DNA of 7,722 nucleotides from Alphaproteobacteria bacterium UBA6178 (GCA_002422205.1 DITS01000024.1:15097-22818); one strand, 5' to 3'. Shown: positions 1 to 6,900, numbered from the stretch's first letter. Notes: a model not told the origin generated them from the letters alone. Numbers and translations: made by a program.

Positions 1-12
1 AGTCACTTAATA

Positions 13-82
13 GTCATACTGGTGCTTGACACCAGTATCTGGTGAGACGGCGTGAGATGCTGGCGTCAAGCGCCAGCATGAC
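13..82. repeat. Composite paired-hairpin intergenic repeat, copy 1
   Basis: Two 28-base units, 13-40 and 55-82, lie in inverted orientation and match at 24 of 28 positions, separated by 14 bases (41-54). Each unit is itself a perfect 9-bp hairpin with a 5-base loop. The first has arms ATACTGGTG (16-24) and CACCAGTAT (30-38) with loop CTTGA. The second has arms ATGCTGGCG (57-65) and CGCCAGCAT (71-79) with loop TCAAG. The element begins GTCAT and ends ATGAC. It starts about 27 bases downstream of the M16 protease stop, so it would form the 3' end of that transcript. No U-run follows either hairpin, so I do not call it a classical intrinsic terminator. From memory, the GTCAT-stem-CTTG-loop form resembles abundant intergenic repeats of alphaproteobacteria such as Bradyrhizobium. 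That family assignment is inference. Confidence 0.85.
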
Positions 83-109
83 GGAATGATAGAGAGCAAA
101 GACAAAACA

Positions 110-1369
110 TCAAGCAGCGAGGCGGGTGGCAATCGCGTCGGTGTCCATCACCTGCGAGACGGGGCCGAGCGCAGCGAGGGTGAGGCTGGGCGCAACGAAT
201 AAATCGCGCGCCAAGGCATGAATATCATCGAGCGTAATCGCATCGACCAGCGCATTGATATGCGCCGCATCGCGATATTCGCCATAATGCAGTAAATGAC
301 GACCTATCCATTCGGCCACGGTGGAAGTGCTCTCGCGCGCCATGAGCAGCGTGGCTTTATGCTGCTGCTTGGCACGTTGCAATTCGGGCGAGGTAACGGC
401 ATGCGTGACGTCGCGCAAGACATCGCACACCACCGGCATCAGCTCGGCGGCTTCTTTCTCGCCGGTGGCGGCATAAATCGCGAAGACGCCGCAATCGCTG
501 TAGGATGATACGAAGCTTTGGATACTATAAACCAACCCGCGCTTTTCGCGGATTTCTTGAAATAAGCGCGACGACATGCCGCCGCCTAAAATGGTGGAGA
601 GCACCTGCTGCTGGTAATAGCGCGCATCGGATTGCGCGAGGCCCTGCATGCCCAGCACCAGCTGCAGCTGCTCGAGTTGCTTGGCCACAATGCGGCACCC
701 GCCGCCATAGCGACCGGCTTGAAGCGGAGAAGCCGCCACTTCGGGCATATGCAAATGCTGCTCCATCAAGCGCACCAGCGCGTCATGATCGACCGCACCG
801 GCAGCGCTGATGACCATGCGCGAGGGGTGATAATGCTGCGCGACATAGCGGCGCAAATCATCGGACTGATGCGCACAAATGCGCTCAGCGGTGCCTAGAA
901 TGCTGCGGCCCAACGCCTGATCGGGGAAGGCGGCCTCCTGAAAATAATCAAACACCAGATCGTCCGGCGTGTCGTGATGCATGGCGAGTTCCTGCACGAT
1001 GACCTGCTGCTCTTTGGCGAGCTCGTCCGCATCGAAAATGGAATCGCGTAAAATATCGCACAGCATGCGCGCGGCAAAAGGCAGATCATGTTTGAGGATT
1101 TTGGCATAATACACGGTGTGCTCATGCGAGGTGAAAGCATTGAGCTGGCCGCCGATATCGTCAAACGCTTCGGCGATTTCCTGCGCATTATGGGTGGAGG
1201 TGCCTTTGAACGCCATATGCTCGAGCAGATGCGCGACGCCGTGCTGTGCGGGCTGCTCATGCCGCGCGCCGACATCGACATTGATGGCAAAGGACACGTT
1301 TTCCACGCCGGGTAAACGCTCCGATGCGACGCGCAAGCCGTTGGATAAGGTGGTGAGCTGGTAGCTCAT
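110..1369 (-). CDS. M16 family zinc protease, mitochondrial processing peptidase-like
   Basis: A 419-residue protein of the M16B group, the bacterial relatives of the mitochondrial processing peptidase beta subunit. These are clamshell-shaped zinc proteases that degrade or process short, unfolded peptides. The inverted zinc motif HLLEH is at 47-51 (H47 and H51 as ligands, E50 as catalytic base), and the third ligand is probably E127 in a KEQQVIVQE stretch, at the family spacing. The second domain carries the glycine-rich LGGGMSSRLF segment (261-270) followed by REKRGLVYS. No signal peptide is seen, so it is probably cytoplasmic. The ATG overlaps the thrC stop in an ATGA junction, so the two are very likely co-translated; there is no strong ribosome site of its own. 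Adjacency to thrC is common in alphaproteobacteria as I recall. Substrate unknown. The active site looks complete. Confidence 0.95.
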   Translation of the reverse strand: MSYQLTTLSNGLRVASERLPGVENVSFAINVDVGARHEQPAQHGVAHLLEHMAFKGTSTHNAQEIAEAFDDIGGQLNAFTSHEHTVYYAKILKHDLPFAARMLCDILRDSIFDADELAKEQQVIVQELAMHHDTPDDLVFDYFQEAAFPDQALGRSILGTAERICAHQSDDLRRYVAQHYHPSRMVISAAGAVDHDALVRLMEQHLHMPEVAASPLQAGRYGGGCRIVAKQLEQLQLVLGMQGLAQSDARYYQQQVLSTILGGGMSSRLFQEIREKRGLVYSIQSFVSSYSDCGVFAIYAATGEKEAAELMPVVCDVLRDVTHAVTSPELQRAKQQHKATLLMARESTSTVAEWIGRHLLHYGEYRDAAHINALVDAITLDDIHALARDLFVAPSLTLAALGPVSQVMDTDAIATRLAA

Positions 1370-2757
1370 TGCTTATGCTCGGCGACAAATTGTTTGATGG
1401 TATCGAGTTGATTCTCCACCACCTCAAAACGCTCAGGCCGTTCAAACAAATCGGCCAGATGCTCAGGCAGAGCGGGATGCACGCCGCTTGCGGCTTTGAC
1501 CGCATCGGGGAATTTGGCGGGATGCGCGGTGGCCAGTGTGACCAGTGGTGAATCTTTATGCGGATGGCAGGCGCGAGCAGCATAAACGCCTACTGCGCTG
1601 TGCGGATCGAGCAACTCGCCGGTGGTTTGATACACGCTTTGAATGGTGGCCTGCGTGGTGGCATCATCGACGGATGCGGCGTCGAACAGCGTGCGGAATT
1701 GCTGCAATACATCATCGCGCAATGTGATCGATTTGTCAGTGCGGAATTGCTGCATTAGCGCGTCGATTGCGGCGCCGTCACGCCCGTATAAATCGAATAA
1801 CAACCGTTCAAAATTGCTGGAAATCTGAATATCCATGCTGGGGCTGAGCGTGGGATGCACACCCTGCATGCCGTAGCTGCCGCTATGCAGGCACCGCGCC
1901 AGAATATCATTGCTGTTGGTGGCAATGATCAGCCGCTTGATCGGCAGGCCCATTTTATGCGCAATATAGCCTGCGAAAATATCGCCGAAATTGCCGGTGG
2001 GTACGCAAAAGTTGATCTCGCGCGCAGGGGCACCAAGGCGCAACGCCGCATAAAAATAATAGACGACTTGTGCCAGAATGCGCGCCCAATTGATGGAATT
2101 GACCGCGACCAGCTGATGCTGGCGGCGAAAATCCGCATCGGCAAACAGCGATTTGACAATATCCTGACAATCATCGAATGTGCCTTTGAGGGCGATATTA
2201 TGCACATTCGCATCGGGGATGGTGGTCATCTGGCGGCGCTGCACCTCGGAGACGCGGCCATGCGGAAATAAAATGAAACTCTGAATGCGCGAGCGCCCGC
2301 GCACGCCTTCGAGTGCGGCCGAGCCAGTATCGCCCGAAGTGGCGCCCAGCACCACCACCGATTCGTCGCGGCGAATCAGGAAATGATCGACCAGCCGTCC
2401 TAAAAATTGCAGCGCGAAATCTTTGAATGCGAGGGTAGGGCCGTGAAATAATTCGAGCAGCCATTCATTGCTGCCAAGCTGCGTGAGCGGGGCGATGGCC
2501 TCATGGCGGAAACTGTCATAGGAGGCGTTGATGATCGAGGCCAGCTCGGTATCGGTGAGCGCATCGCCAACATAGGGGCGCATGATTTCCAGCGCCAGCT
2601 CGCGGTAGGATAAAGCGGATAATCCGGCAATCTGTTGCGGCGTGAATTGCGGGATGGTCTCGGGCACATACAGCCCGCCATCGGACGCCAGCCCCGCCAG
2701 CACCACATCTTCAAATCCCAGTGCGGGCGCTTTGCCGCGTGTGGAAATATAGTTCAT
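1366..2757 (-). CDS. thrC: Threonine synthase
   Basis: A 463-residue pyridoxal-phosphate enzyme converting O-phospho-L-homoserine and water to L-threonine and phosphate, the last step of threonine biosynthesis, in the cytoplasm. The N-terminal SDGGLYVPE segment (25-33) is typical of the family. The PLP-binding lysine is K112 in the motif GPTLAFKDFALQ. The phosphate-binding loop ATSGDTGSAA follows at 139-148, and the C-terminal part keeps TAHPAKFPDAV. Length is normal for the bacterial form. The ATG at 2757 has a purine-rich Shine-Dalgarno (AAGGAAGG, 2761-2768) close upstream. The stop overlaps the start of the M16 protease gene by four bases (ATGA). Its upstream gap is filled by two hairpin repeats, one ending 14 bases before the start codon, so the leader of any transcript crossing here is highly structured. 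No thrA or thrB is in the window. Confidence 0.97.
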   Translation of the reverse strand: MNYISTRGKAPALGFEDVVLAGLASDGGLYVPETIPQFTPQQIAGLSALSYRELALEIMRPYVGDALTDTELASIINASYDSFRHEAIAPLTQLGSNEWLLELFHGPTLAFKDFALQFLGRLVDHFLIRRDESVVVLGATSGDTGSAALEGVRGRSRIQSFILFPHGRVSEVQRRQMTTIPDANVHNIALKGTFDDCQDIVKSLFADADFRRQHQLVAVNSINWARILAQVVYYFYAALRLGAPAREINFCVPTGNFGDIFAGYIAHKMGLPIKRLIIATNSNDILARCLHSGSYGMQGVHPTLSPSMDIQISSNFERLLFDLYGRDGAAIDALMQQFRTDKSITLRDDVLQQFRTLFDAASVDDATTQATIQSVYQTTGELLDPHSAVGVYAARACHPHKDSPLVTLATAHPAKFPDAVKAASGVHPALPEHLADLFERPERFEVVENQLDTIKQFVAEHKQ

Positions 2758-2760
2758 GAT

Positions 2761-2768
2761 CCTTCCTT
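2761..2768 (-). promoter_or_regulatory. Shine-Dalgarno of thrC, abutting a hairpin repeat
   Basis: On the minus strand the sequence AAGGAAGG sits three bases before the thrC ATG, so the more distal AAGG is usefully spaced. Only three bases separate this site from the end of the hairpin repeat at 2772-2854. Folding of that repeat in the mRNA could therefore influence access to the start, which is inference. Confidence 0.6.
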
Positions 2769-2771
2769 CTC

Positions 2772-2854
2772 GTCATTCTCGATCGCGCATCGCGCGTATC
2801 GGGAATCTCCTTTAAGTAGATCCCCGGGATCGGCAATGCCGACCCGAGGATGAC
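2772..2854. repeat. Composite paired-hairpin intergenic repeat, copy 2
   Basis: The element begins GTCAT (2772-2776) and ends ATGAC (2850-2854). The first hairpin has arms ATTCTCGAT (2775-2783) and ATCGGGAAT (2798-2806), pairing with one G·U-type position, with a CG-rich interior that can pair further. The second runs from 2820 to 2851 around the loop AAT (2835-2837), with a long GC-rich stem carrying one bulge and one mismatch. The hairpins are followed by CT and preceded by AG respectively, with a 9-base spacer (2809-2817) between. The ends and layout match the copy at 13-82, although the stem sequences differ. It lies in the leader of thrC, 14 bases from the start codon. Confidence 0.75.
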
Positions 2855-2868
2855 GTATCATTACTTTT

Positions 2869-2925
2869 GTCATTCCCGTGACAATGGGAATCCAGAGCGG
2901 CTGGATCCGCTTTCGCGGGTATGAC
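2869..2925. repeat. Composite paired-hairpin intergenic repeat, copy 3
   Basis: The element begins GTCAT (2869-2873) and ends ATGAC (2921-2925). The left hairpin is ATTCCC (2872-2877), eight bases, GGGAAT (2886-2891). The right hairpin is shorter and imperfect: ATCCGC (2905-2910) pairs around a TTTC loop with GCGGGTAT (2915-2922), with a two-base bulge. CC follows the left stem, GG precedes the right stem, and nine bases (2894-2902) separate them, as in copy 2. It ends three bases before the stop codon of the M32 peptidase gene, so it immediately follows that gene in the transcript and may protect its 3' end or attenuate read-through. No U-run is visible. Confidence 0.75.
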
Positions 2926-2928
2926 GGG

Positions 2929-4419
2929 TTAGGGTTGGTCTAAATAACGCTGCGTTAAGTGCGCCTTATATATCGCAACATTCAGCGGTTGGCCAGTGGC
3001 TTGTGTAATCAAATCAGGCGTGGAATGCAGCGAGGCGCGGCTATGCACCTGCTCGCGCAGCCATCCAAACAGCGGTACGAAATTCCCTTTGCGGATATGC
3101 GCCGATAAATCGGGGATGACGCGGCGTGCAGCGTCAAATAGCTGCGCGGCGGTGATCGCGCCCAGCGTGTAGGTGGGGAAATAGCCGATCGAGCCGCCCG
3201 GCCAATGCACATCCTGCATGCAGCCATTGCCAACGCAATCGGGGCGGATACCCAGCGCCGCCTGCATGCCGTCATCCCATGCGGCGGGCAAATCGGCCAC
3301 GGGCAGATCACCCGACAATAACGCCTGCTCCAGCCGGTAACGCAGCATGACATGCAGCGGGTAGGTGGCCTCGTCGGCATTGACGCGAATAAGGGAACGC
3401 TCCACACGGGTGAGGCTTCGCGCCATATTTTCTTCGTCCCATGTGGCACCAGCAGTGCCAAACGCCTCGCGCATCAGCGGCAGGGCAAAATGTAAAAAAT
3501 CGCGGCCACGGCATAGCTGCATTTCCACCAGCAGCGATTGGCTTTCATGCAAAGACATACCACGGGCACGCCCTACCGGCTGGTTTCGCCACTCCGCTGG
3601 CAGGCCCATTTCATACAGCGCATGGCCGGTTTCATGCAGCACGCCATAGAGGCTTTCGGTGAAGGCCGATTCGCGGTAGCGGGTGGTGAGGCGGATATCG
3701 CCCGGCACCCCGCCGCAAAAGGGATGCGCGCTGATATCGATGCGGCCTTGCGTAAAATCGAAGCCGAGTAATTGCATCATCTGCCGCCCCAGCGCTTCCT
3801 GTTTGGCAATCGGGATGGCATCGGCAAGCGGGGTAAAGGGCTTGTGCGCGGCCTGATAGGCGATGACCTGCTCGATGAATGGCGGCAGGAAGGCTTGCAG
3901 ATCATCGAAAACCGGATCGATGATCGCGCGGCGCATGCCGGGATCATAGCTATCGAGCAGCGCATCATAGGGGTGCAGGCCCAGCGCTTCGCCTTTGATC
4001 ACGGCGGCTTCGCGCACCAGTGCCAGGACGGGCTCGAAATACTGCTGGAAACGCGCGAAATCATTCTCAGCGCGGGCGCTGCGCCAGACATGCTCGCAGG
4101 CGGTGGTGGCGCGGGTAAGCGCTTCGACTAAATCAGCAGGGAGTGCGGTGGCATGGGCGTATTCGCGCTTCATTTCGCGGATATTGGCGGCCTGCCACTC
4201 GGTGAGTGACTCATCGGCGGCTTGTGCCAGCCACTCGCCGATGGCGGGCTCGGTGAGTTTGGCATGCGCGATACCGGCCAGCGCGGCGAGCTGCTCGGCA
4301 CGAATCTCAGCGGCACCGGAGGGCATCATCACCTCATAGTCCCAGCCCAAAATGGCCGAGGCCCCTTCGATGGCGCTGAGTGCATGAAAATGCGCCGCTA
4401 ATTGTGCGTAAGCGCTCAT
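2929..4419 (-). CDS. M32 family metallocarboxypeptidase (carboxypeptidase Taq type)
   Basis: A 496-residue zinc carboxypeptidase that removes C-terminal residues from peptides with broad specificity, expected in the cytoplasm as there is no signal sequence. Family signatures appear in order: HPF followed by DIRLTTRY (232-248), the zinc motif HETGH (262-266, with E263 catalytic), HESQS (291-295), whose E292 has the spacing of the third zinc ligand, IRVNADEATYPLHVMLR (344-360), and QDVHW followed by GYFPTY (402-417). Length is standard. The ATG overlaps the SURF1 stop in an ATGA junction and no good ribosome site precedes it, so translation is probably coupled to SURF1. A hairpin repeat begins three bases after the stop. 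The function has no evident link to oxidase assembly. A general peptide-turnover role is the safe reading. Confidence 0.95.
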   Translation of the reverse strand: MSAYAQLAAHFHALSAIEGASAILGWDYEVMMPSGAAEIRAEQLAALAGIAHAKLTEPAIGEWLAQAADESLTEWQAANIREMKREYAHATALPADLVEALTRATTACEHVWRSARAENDFARFQQYFEPVLALVREAAVIKGEALGLHPYDALLDSYDPGMRRAIIDPVFDDLQAFLPPFIEQVIAYQAAHKPFTPLADAIPIAKQEALGRQMMQLLGFDFTQGRIDISAHPFCGGVPGDIRLTTRYRESAFTESLYGVLHETGHALYEMGLPAEWRNQPVGRARGMSLHESQSLLVEMQLCRGRDFLHFALPLMREAFGTAGATWDEENMARSLTRVERSLIRVNADEATYPLHVMLRYRLEQALLSGDLPVADLPAAWDDGMQAALGIRPDCVGNGCMQDVHWPGGSIGYFPTYTLGAITAAQLFDAARRVIPDLSAHIRKGNFVPLFGWLREQVHSRASLHSTPDLITQATGQPLNVAIYKAHLTQRYLDQP

Positions 4420-5150
4420 GGCTGATCGTCCGTTTTGGGTTTGGGCTTGCGGTGATAGAGCAGGGAAATGACAAATATCGCCAGCCCGATGCTGAACCAG
4501 GTGAAGGCATAGGCCAGATGGTCATTGCGCAGCTGCACCTTCTCGTCGGCAGGCACCGGATAGGTGCTGGTATCCTGATCGCCGACGATATCGAGCGTCA
4601 GCGGCTCGAACTCCAAGCGCGCATGCTTGGCCATCTCAGCGGCATCGCGACCAAACCACATATTTTTCTCGGGCTGATTCTCGGGCGTGAAAGTGTTGCG
4701 CTCATTGCTGAGGCGAATGCGGCCCTTGATGGTGATTTTCTCGTCCGTGATGGTGGCGTAGCTGGCTTTATCATCTTTCAGCGCAGCCGGAATCCATCCG
4801 CGATTAACCAGAATGATTTTTCCCGTATCCGGCCCCTCATCGACGATAAAAGGCGTGAGCACGGAATAGCCCAGCTTGCTTTTGTAATAGCGCGCGGCGA
4901 TATGAAATTCCGGCTTATTCATATAATAGCCGGTGAGCATGACATAGTGAAAATGCTGCGCCTTGCGCTCTGCGTCGGTGGCGGGTAATTGCTGCAGCGG
5001 CGCATCATGGATGCCTTGCTCGATACGCGCAATCAGATCGCGCTTCCATGCGAGGCGCTCCAATTGCCAGAAGCCCAGATAGAGCATGGCCAATACGCCT
5101 GCCACGCTCATCACCAACGGAATCAGTTTGGGACGGACAAAACCTTGCAT
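4416..5150 (-). CDS. surf1: SURF1 family cytochrome oxidase biogenesis protein
   Basis: A 244-residue inner-membrane protein of the SURF1/Shy1 family, which helps insert heme a into subunit I of aa3-type cytochrome oxidases. It has the usual two-helix topology: a first membrane segment at about 10-27, ending in the conserved GFWQLERLAWK (26-36), and a second at about 213-233 within HLAYAFTWFSIGLAIF. The intervening periplasmic domain contains GYSVLTPF (94-101) and VNRGWIP (115-121), both family hallmarks. The C-terminus is lysine-rich and presumably cytoplasmic. The ATG shares one base with the DUF983 stop (TAATG), and AGGAGG at 5161-5166 inside the end of the DUF983 gene provides a strong ribosome site about ten bases upstream. 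Its place after subunit III and DUF983 fits an oxidase assembly operon. Confidence 0.96.
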   Translation of the reverse strand: MQGFVRPKLIPLVMSVAGVLAMLYLGFWQLERLAWKRDLIARIEQGIHDAPLQQLPATDAERKAQHFHYVMLTGYYMNKPEFHIAARYYKSKLGYSVLTPFIVDEGPDTGKIILVNRGWIPAALKDDKASYATITDEKITIKGRIRLSNERNTFTPENQPEKNMWFGRDAAEMAKHARLEFEPLTLDIVGDQDTSTYPVPADEKVQLRNDHLAYAFTWFSIGLAIFVISLLYHRKPKPKTDDQP

Positions 5151-5506
5151 TATATGTCTTCCTCCTGTTGCAGCCGGTGATGTTTAAATTGCAGCGCCAG
5201 TAAATAGGATTTGAAAAAGCGCAGACATACCGGCGTGAGTGCGAACAATAATAAAGTGGCTGCCAGCAAGGTGAGCCAGATTGGCGGGCGGAACGCAAAC
5301 TCCAGCCATGTAGCGAAACCGACAATCACAAAACCCAGCAGCGTGATAGCAAAAAAGGCAGGCCCATCGCCGCTATCATGCGCGGCAAAGGACAGGCCGC
5401 ACTGGCTGCAACGATCCGCAAGGGTCAGGATACCGCGATACAGGGAGCCAACTCCGCAGGCAGGGCAACGGTTGGTCAGTGCAACATGTAGTGCGGAATG
5501 CGACAC
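5150..5506 (-). CDS. DUF983 zinc-ribbon membrane protein
   Basis: A 118-residue protein matching DUF983, a family of unknown biochemical function often found beside cytochrome oxidase genes. Two CxxC pairs (C14/C17 and C33/C36) form a probable zinc ribbon. The conserved DSGDGPA follows at 44-50, then two membrane segments at about 51-70 and 76-94, and a charged C-terminus. The start is GTG at 5506, written as Met. I see no convincing Shine-Dalgarno before it. The stop of subunit III lies only nine bases upstream and in the same frame, so the start cannot be further upstream and translation probably depends on re-initiation. The end overlaps the SURF1 start by one base. An accessory role in oxidase assembly is inferred from position only. 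Confidence 0.9.
   Translation of the reverse strand: MSHSALHVALTNRCPACGVGSLYRGILTLADRCSQCGLSFAAHDSGDGPAFFAITLLGFVIVGFATWLEFAFRPPIWLTLLAATLLLFALTPVCLRFFKSYLLALQFKHHRLQQEEDI
5161..5166 (-). promoter_or_regulatory. Shine-Dalgarno of SURF1 inside the DUF983 gene
   Basis: AGGAGG on the minus strand, ten bases before the SURF1 ATG at 5150. The same bases encode part of the Gln-Glu-Glu-Asp-Ile tail of the DUF983 protein. It supports the chosen SURF1 start despite the one-base overlap of the genes. Confidence 0.7.
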
Positions 5507-5515
5507 GGAATTTGT

Positions 5516-6331
5516 TTAAGCACCCCACCAGTAAACGGCAACAAACAAGAACAGCCACACCACATCGACAAAATGCCAGTACCATGCGGCGAATTCAAAG
5601 CCTAAATGCCCCTCGGGCGTGAGGGTGCCTTTATAGGCGCGCACCAGACACACGGCGAGGAAGGCGGTGCCGATCATCACATGCACGCCGTGGAAACCAG
5701 TAGCCAGATAGAAGGTGGCGGCATACACCCCGTCCGTCAGCGCGAAAGCAGCATGCGCATATTCATAGGCCTGTAGCGCGGTAAAGCTGACACCGAGCAA
5801 AACGGTGATCCATAAGGCTTTAATGACCTCATCATTTTTACGCTCGAGCAGCGCGTGATGCGCCCAGGTTACCGTGGTGCCCGAGAGCAGCAGGACCAAT
5901 GTATTGATAAAAGGAAGATCAAACGCGTCGAAGGTATGAATCCCCTCGGGCGGCCAGACGCCGGTGGCAATATTCCACACCTCATCAAGCGGCAGAACGG
6001 GAAAAAGAGAAGCATTAAAATAGGCCCAGAAAAACGCAAAAAAGAACATCACTTCCGAGATGATGAACAGCGCCATACCGGCGCGTAAACCGGTGCGCAC
6101 CTCGCGCGTGTGGGCGTGGTCTTGCAGCCCTTCGCGGATCACTTCGCGCCACCAGAAATAGCAGCAGGCGATCACCGCGATAAAAGCGCCAATTAGTACA
6201 TAGGGCGCGACGGCGTGCTCATGCATGAATAAGGCAGCGCCGACAACCAGCGCCAGCATGGCAAAGGACGTCAGCAACGGCATGGGTGACGGGTTGACAA
6301 GATGATAAGGATGATCCTGTGTAGCGCTCAT
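5516..6331 (-). CDS. ctaE: Cytochrome c oxidase subunit III
   Basis: A 271-residue integral membrane subunit of the aa3-type heme-copper oxidase. It binds no metal, but stabilises subunit I and sustains proton uptake. It has the seven hydrophobic segments expected of the full-length proteobacterial form. Recognisable conserved stretches are WREVIREG (61-68), ISEVMFFFAFFWAYF (91-105), in which E93 corresponds to the conserved buried glutamate, FYLATGFHGVHVMIG (207-221) and AWYWHFVDVVWLFLF (249-263). The N-terminal HPYHLVNPSPMP segment is also typical. The ATG has GGAG at 6340-6343, eight bases upstream. The gap from ctaG is 23 bases. Subunits I and II are not in the window and presumably lie upstream, beyond the right-hand edge. 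Symbol use varies (coxC or ctaE). Confidence 0.98.
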   Translation of the reverse strand: MSATQDHPYHLVNPSPMPLLTSFAMLALVVGAALFMHEHAVAPYVLIGAFIAVIACCYFWWREVIREGLQDHAHTREVRTGLRAGMALFIISEVMFFFAFFWAYFNASLFPVLPLDEVWNIATGVWPPEGIHTFDAFDLPFINTLVLLLSGTTVTWAHHALLERKNDEVIKALWITVLLGVSFTALQAYEYAHAAFALTDGVYAATFYLATGFHGVHVMIGTAFLAVCLVRAYKGTLTPEGHLGFEFAAWYWHFVDVVWLFLFVAVYWWGA

Positions 6332-6354
6332 GGATGGAACTCCGGTCGGGTAGG

Positions 6355-6891
6355 TTAGTTTTTGCTCGTTTCGCTGAAAAACGTATACGATAAAGTGATG
6401 TGTTTGACACCTTTTAATTGCGGGTCCTTGTCAAATTCCGGATCGATAAAAAACGACACTGGCATATTTACCACTTGGTTGGCGCCAAGCGTCTGATAGT
6501 CAAAACAGAAACACTGCACTTTATGAAAATATCGCCCTGCCTCATGCGGGGTGACATTATAGACCGCCATGCCGGTGGTGGGCGTGTCAGATTGATTTGC
6601 CGCCTTGTAGCTTATTAATTTTTGCTCGCCGATTTTCAAGCGAATGGGCTTGGCAGGCGGGGTAAAAACCCAGGGCAGATCGGCGTCGATATCGGAATTG
6701 AAGGAGATGGTGACGCTGCGCTCCAGCACATGGTCGGGCAGGCTGGTCGCGGTTTGCGTGGTGCCGCCGAAACCGGTGACGCTGCAAAATAAATTATACA
6801 GCGGCACGGCGGCAAAGCTGAGCATGGTCATGCCCGCTACAATCATCAGTAGCGGAATAACGGTTGCGCGGTAAGAGGGTACGGAAGGCAT
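6355..6891 (-). CDS. ctaG: Cytochrome c oxidase assembly protein CtaG/Cox11
   Basis: A 178-residue copper chaperone of the Cox11 family that delivers Cu(I) to the CuB site of oxidase subunit I. One N-terminal membrane segment (about 10-31) anchors a periplasmic immunoglobulin-like domain. The conserved VPLYNLFCSVTGFGGTTQ follows directly (29-46), with the family cysteine C36. The copper-binding CFCF motif is at 127-130 in HKVQCFCF, and MPVSFFIDP (143-151) and TLSYTFF (166-172) complete the family pattern. The protein is slightly short for the family because the cytoplasmic N-terminus is brief. The start has no clear Shine-Dalgarno and lies nine bases after the stop of the CoxF-like gene, so coupling is likely. 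This CtaG belongs to the Cox11 type, not the unrelated Bacillus CtaG. Confidence 0.98.
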   Translation of the reverse strand: MPSVPSYRATVIPLLMIVAGMTMLSFAAVPLYNLFCSVTGFGGTTQTATSLPDHVLERSVTISFNSDIDADLPWVFTPPAKPIRLKIGEQKLISYKAANQSDTPTTGMAVYNVTPHEAGRYFHKVQCFCFDYQTLGANQVVNMPVSFFIDPEFDKDPQLKGVKHITLSYTFFSETSKN

Positions 6892-6900
6892 GCGGTGGTT

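Noticed and set aside
13..109. Intrinsic terminator after the M16 gene
   Set aside because: Strong hairpins are present, but neither is followed by a U-run on the minus strand. They are better described as interspersed repeats.
1855..2271. Plus-strand open frame of 138 codons opposite thrC
   Set aside because: Antisense to conserved thrC sequence, with no family signature.
2856..2884. Possible minus-strand promoter before thrC (TTGTCA with a TGATAC-like -10)
   Set aside because: The -35-like hexamer is good, but no hexamer at 15-18 bases matches TATAAT at more than two positions, and it overlaps a repeat.
4380..4988. Long open frame on the plus strand (202 codons) opposite SURF1
   Set aside because: It lies wholly antisense to well-supported SURF1 and M32 coding sequence, and its translation shows no recognisable domain. 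It is explained by the codon composition of the real genes.
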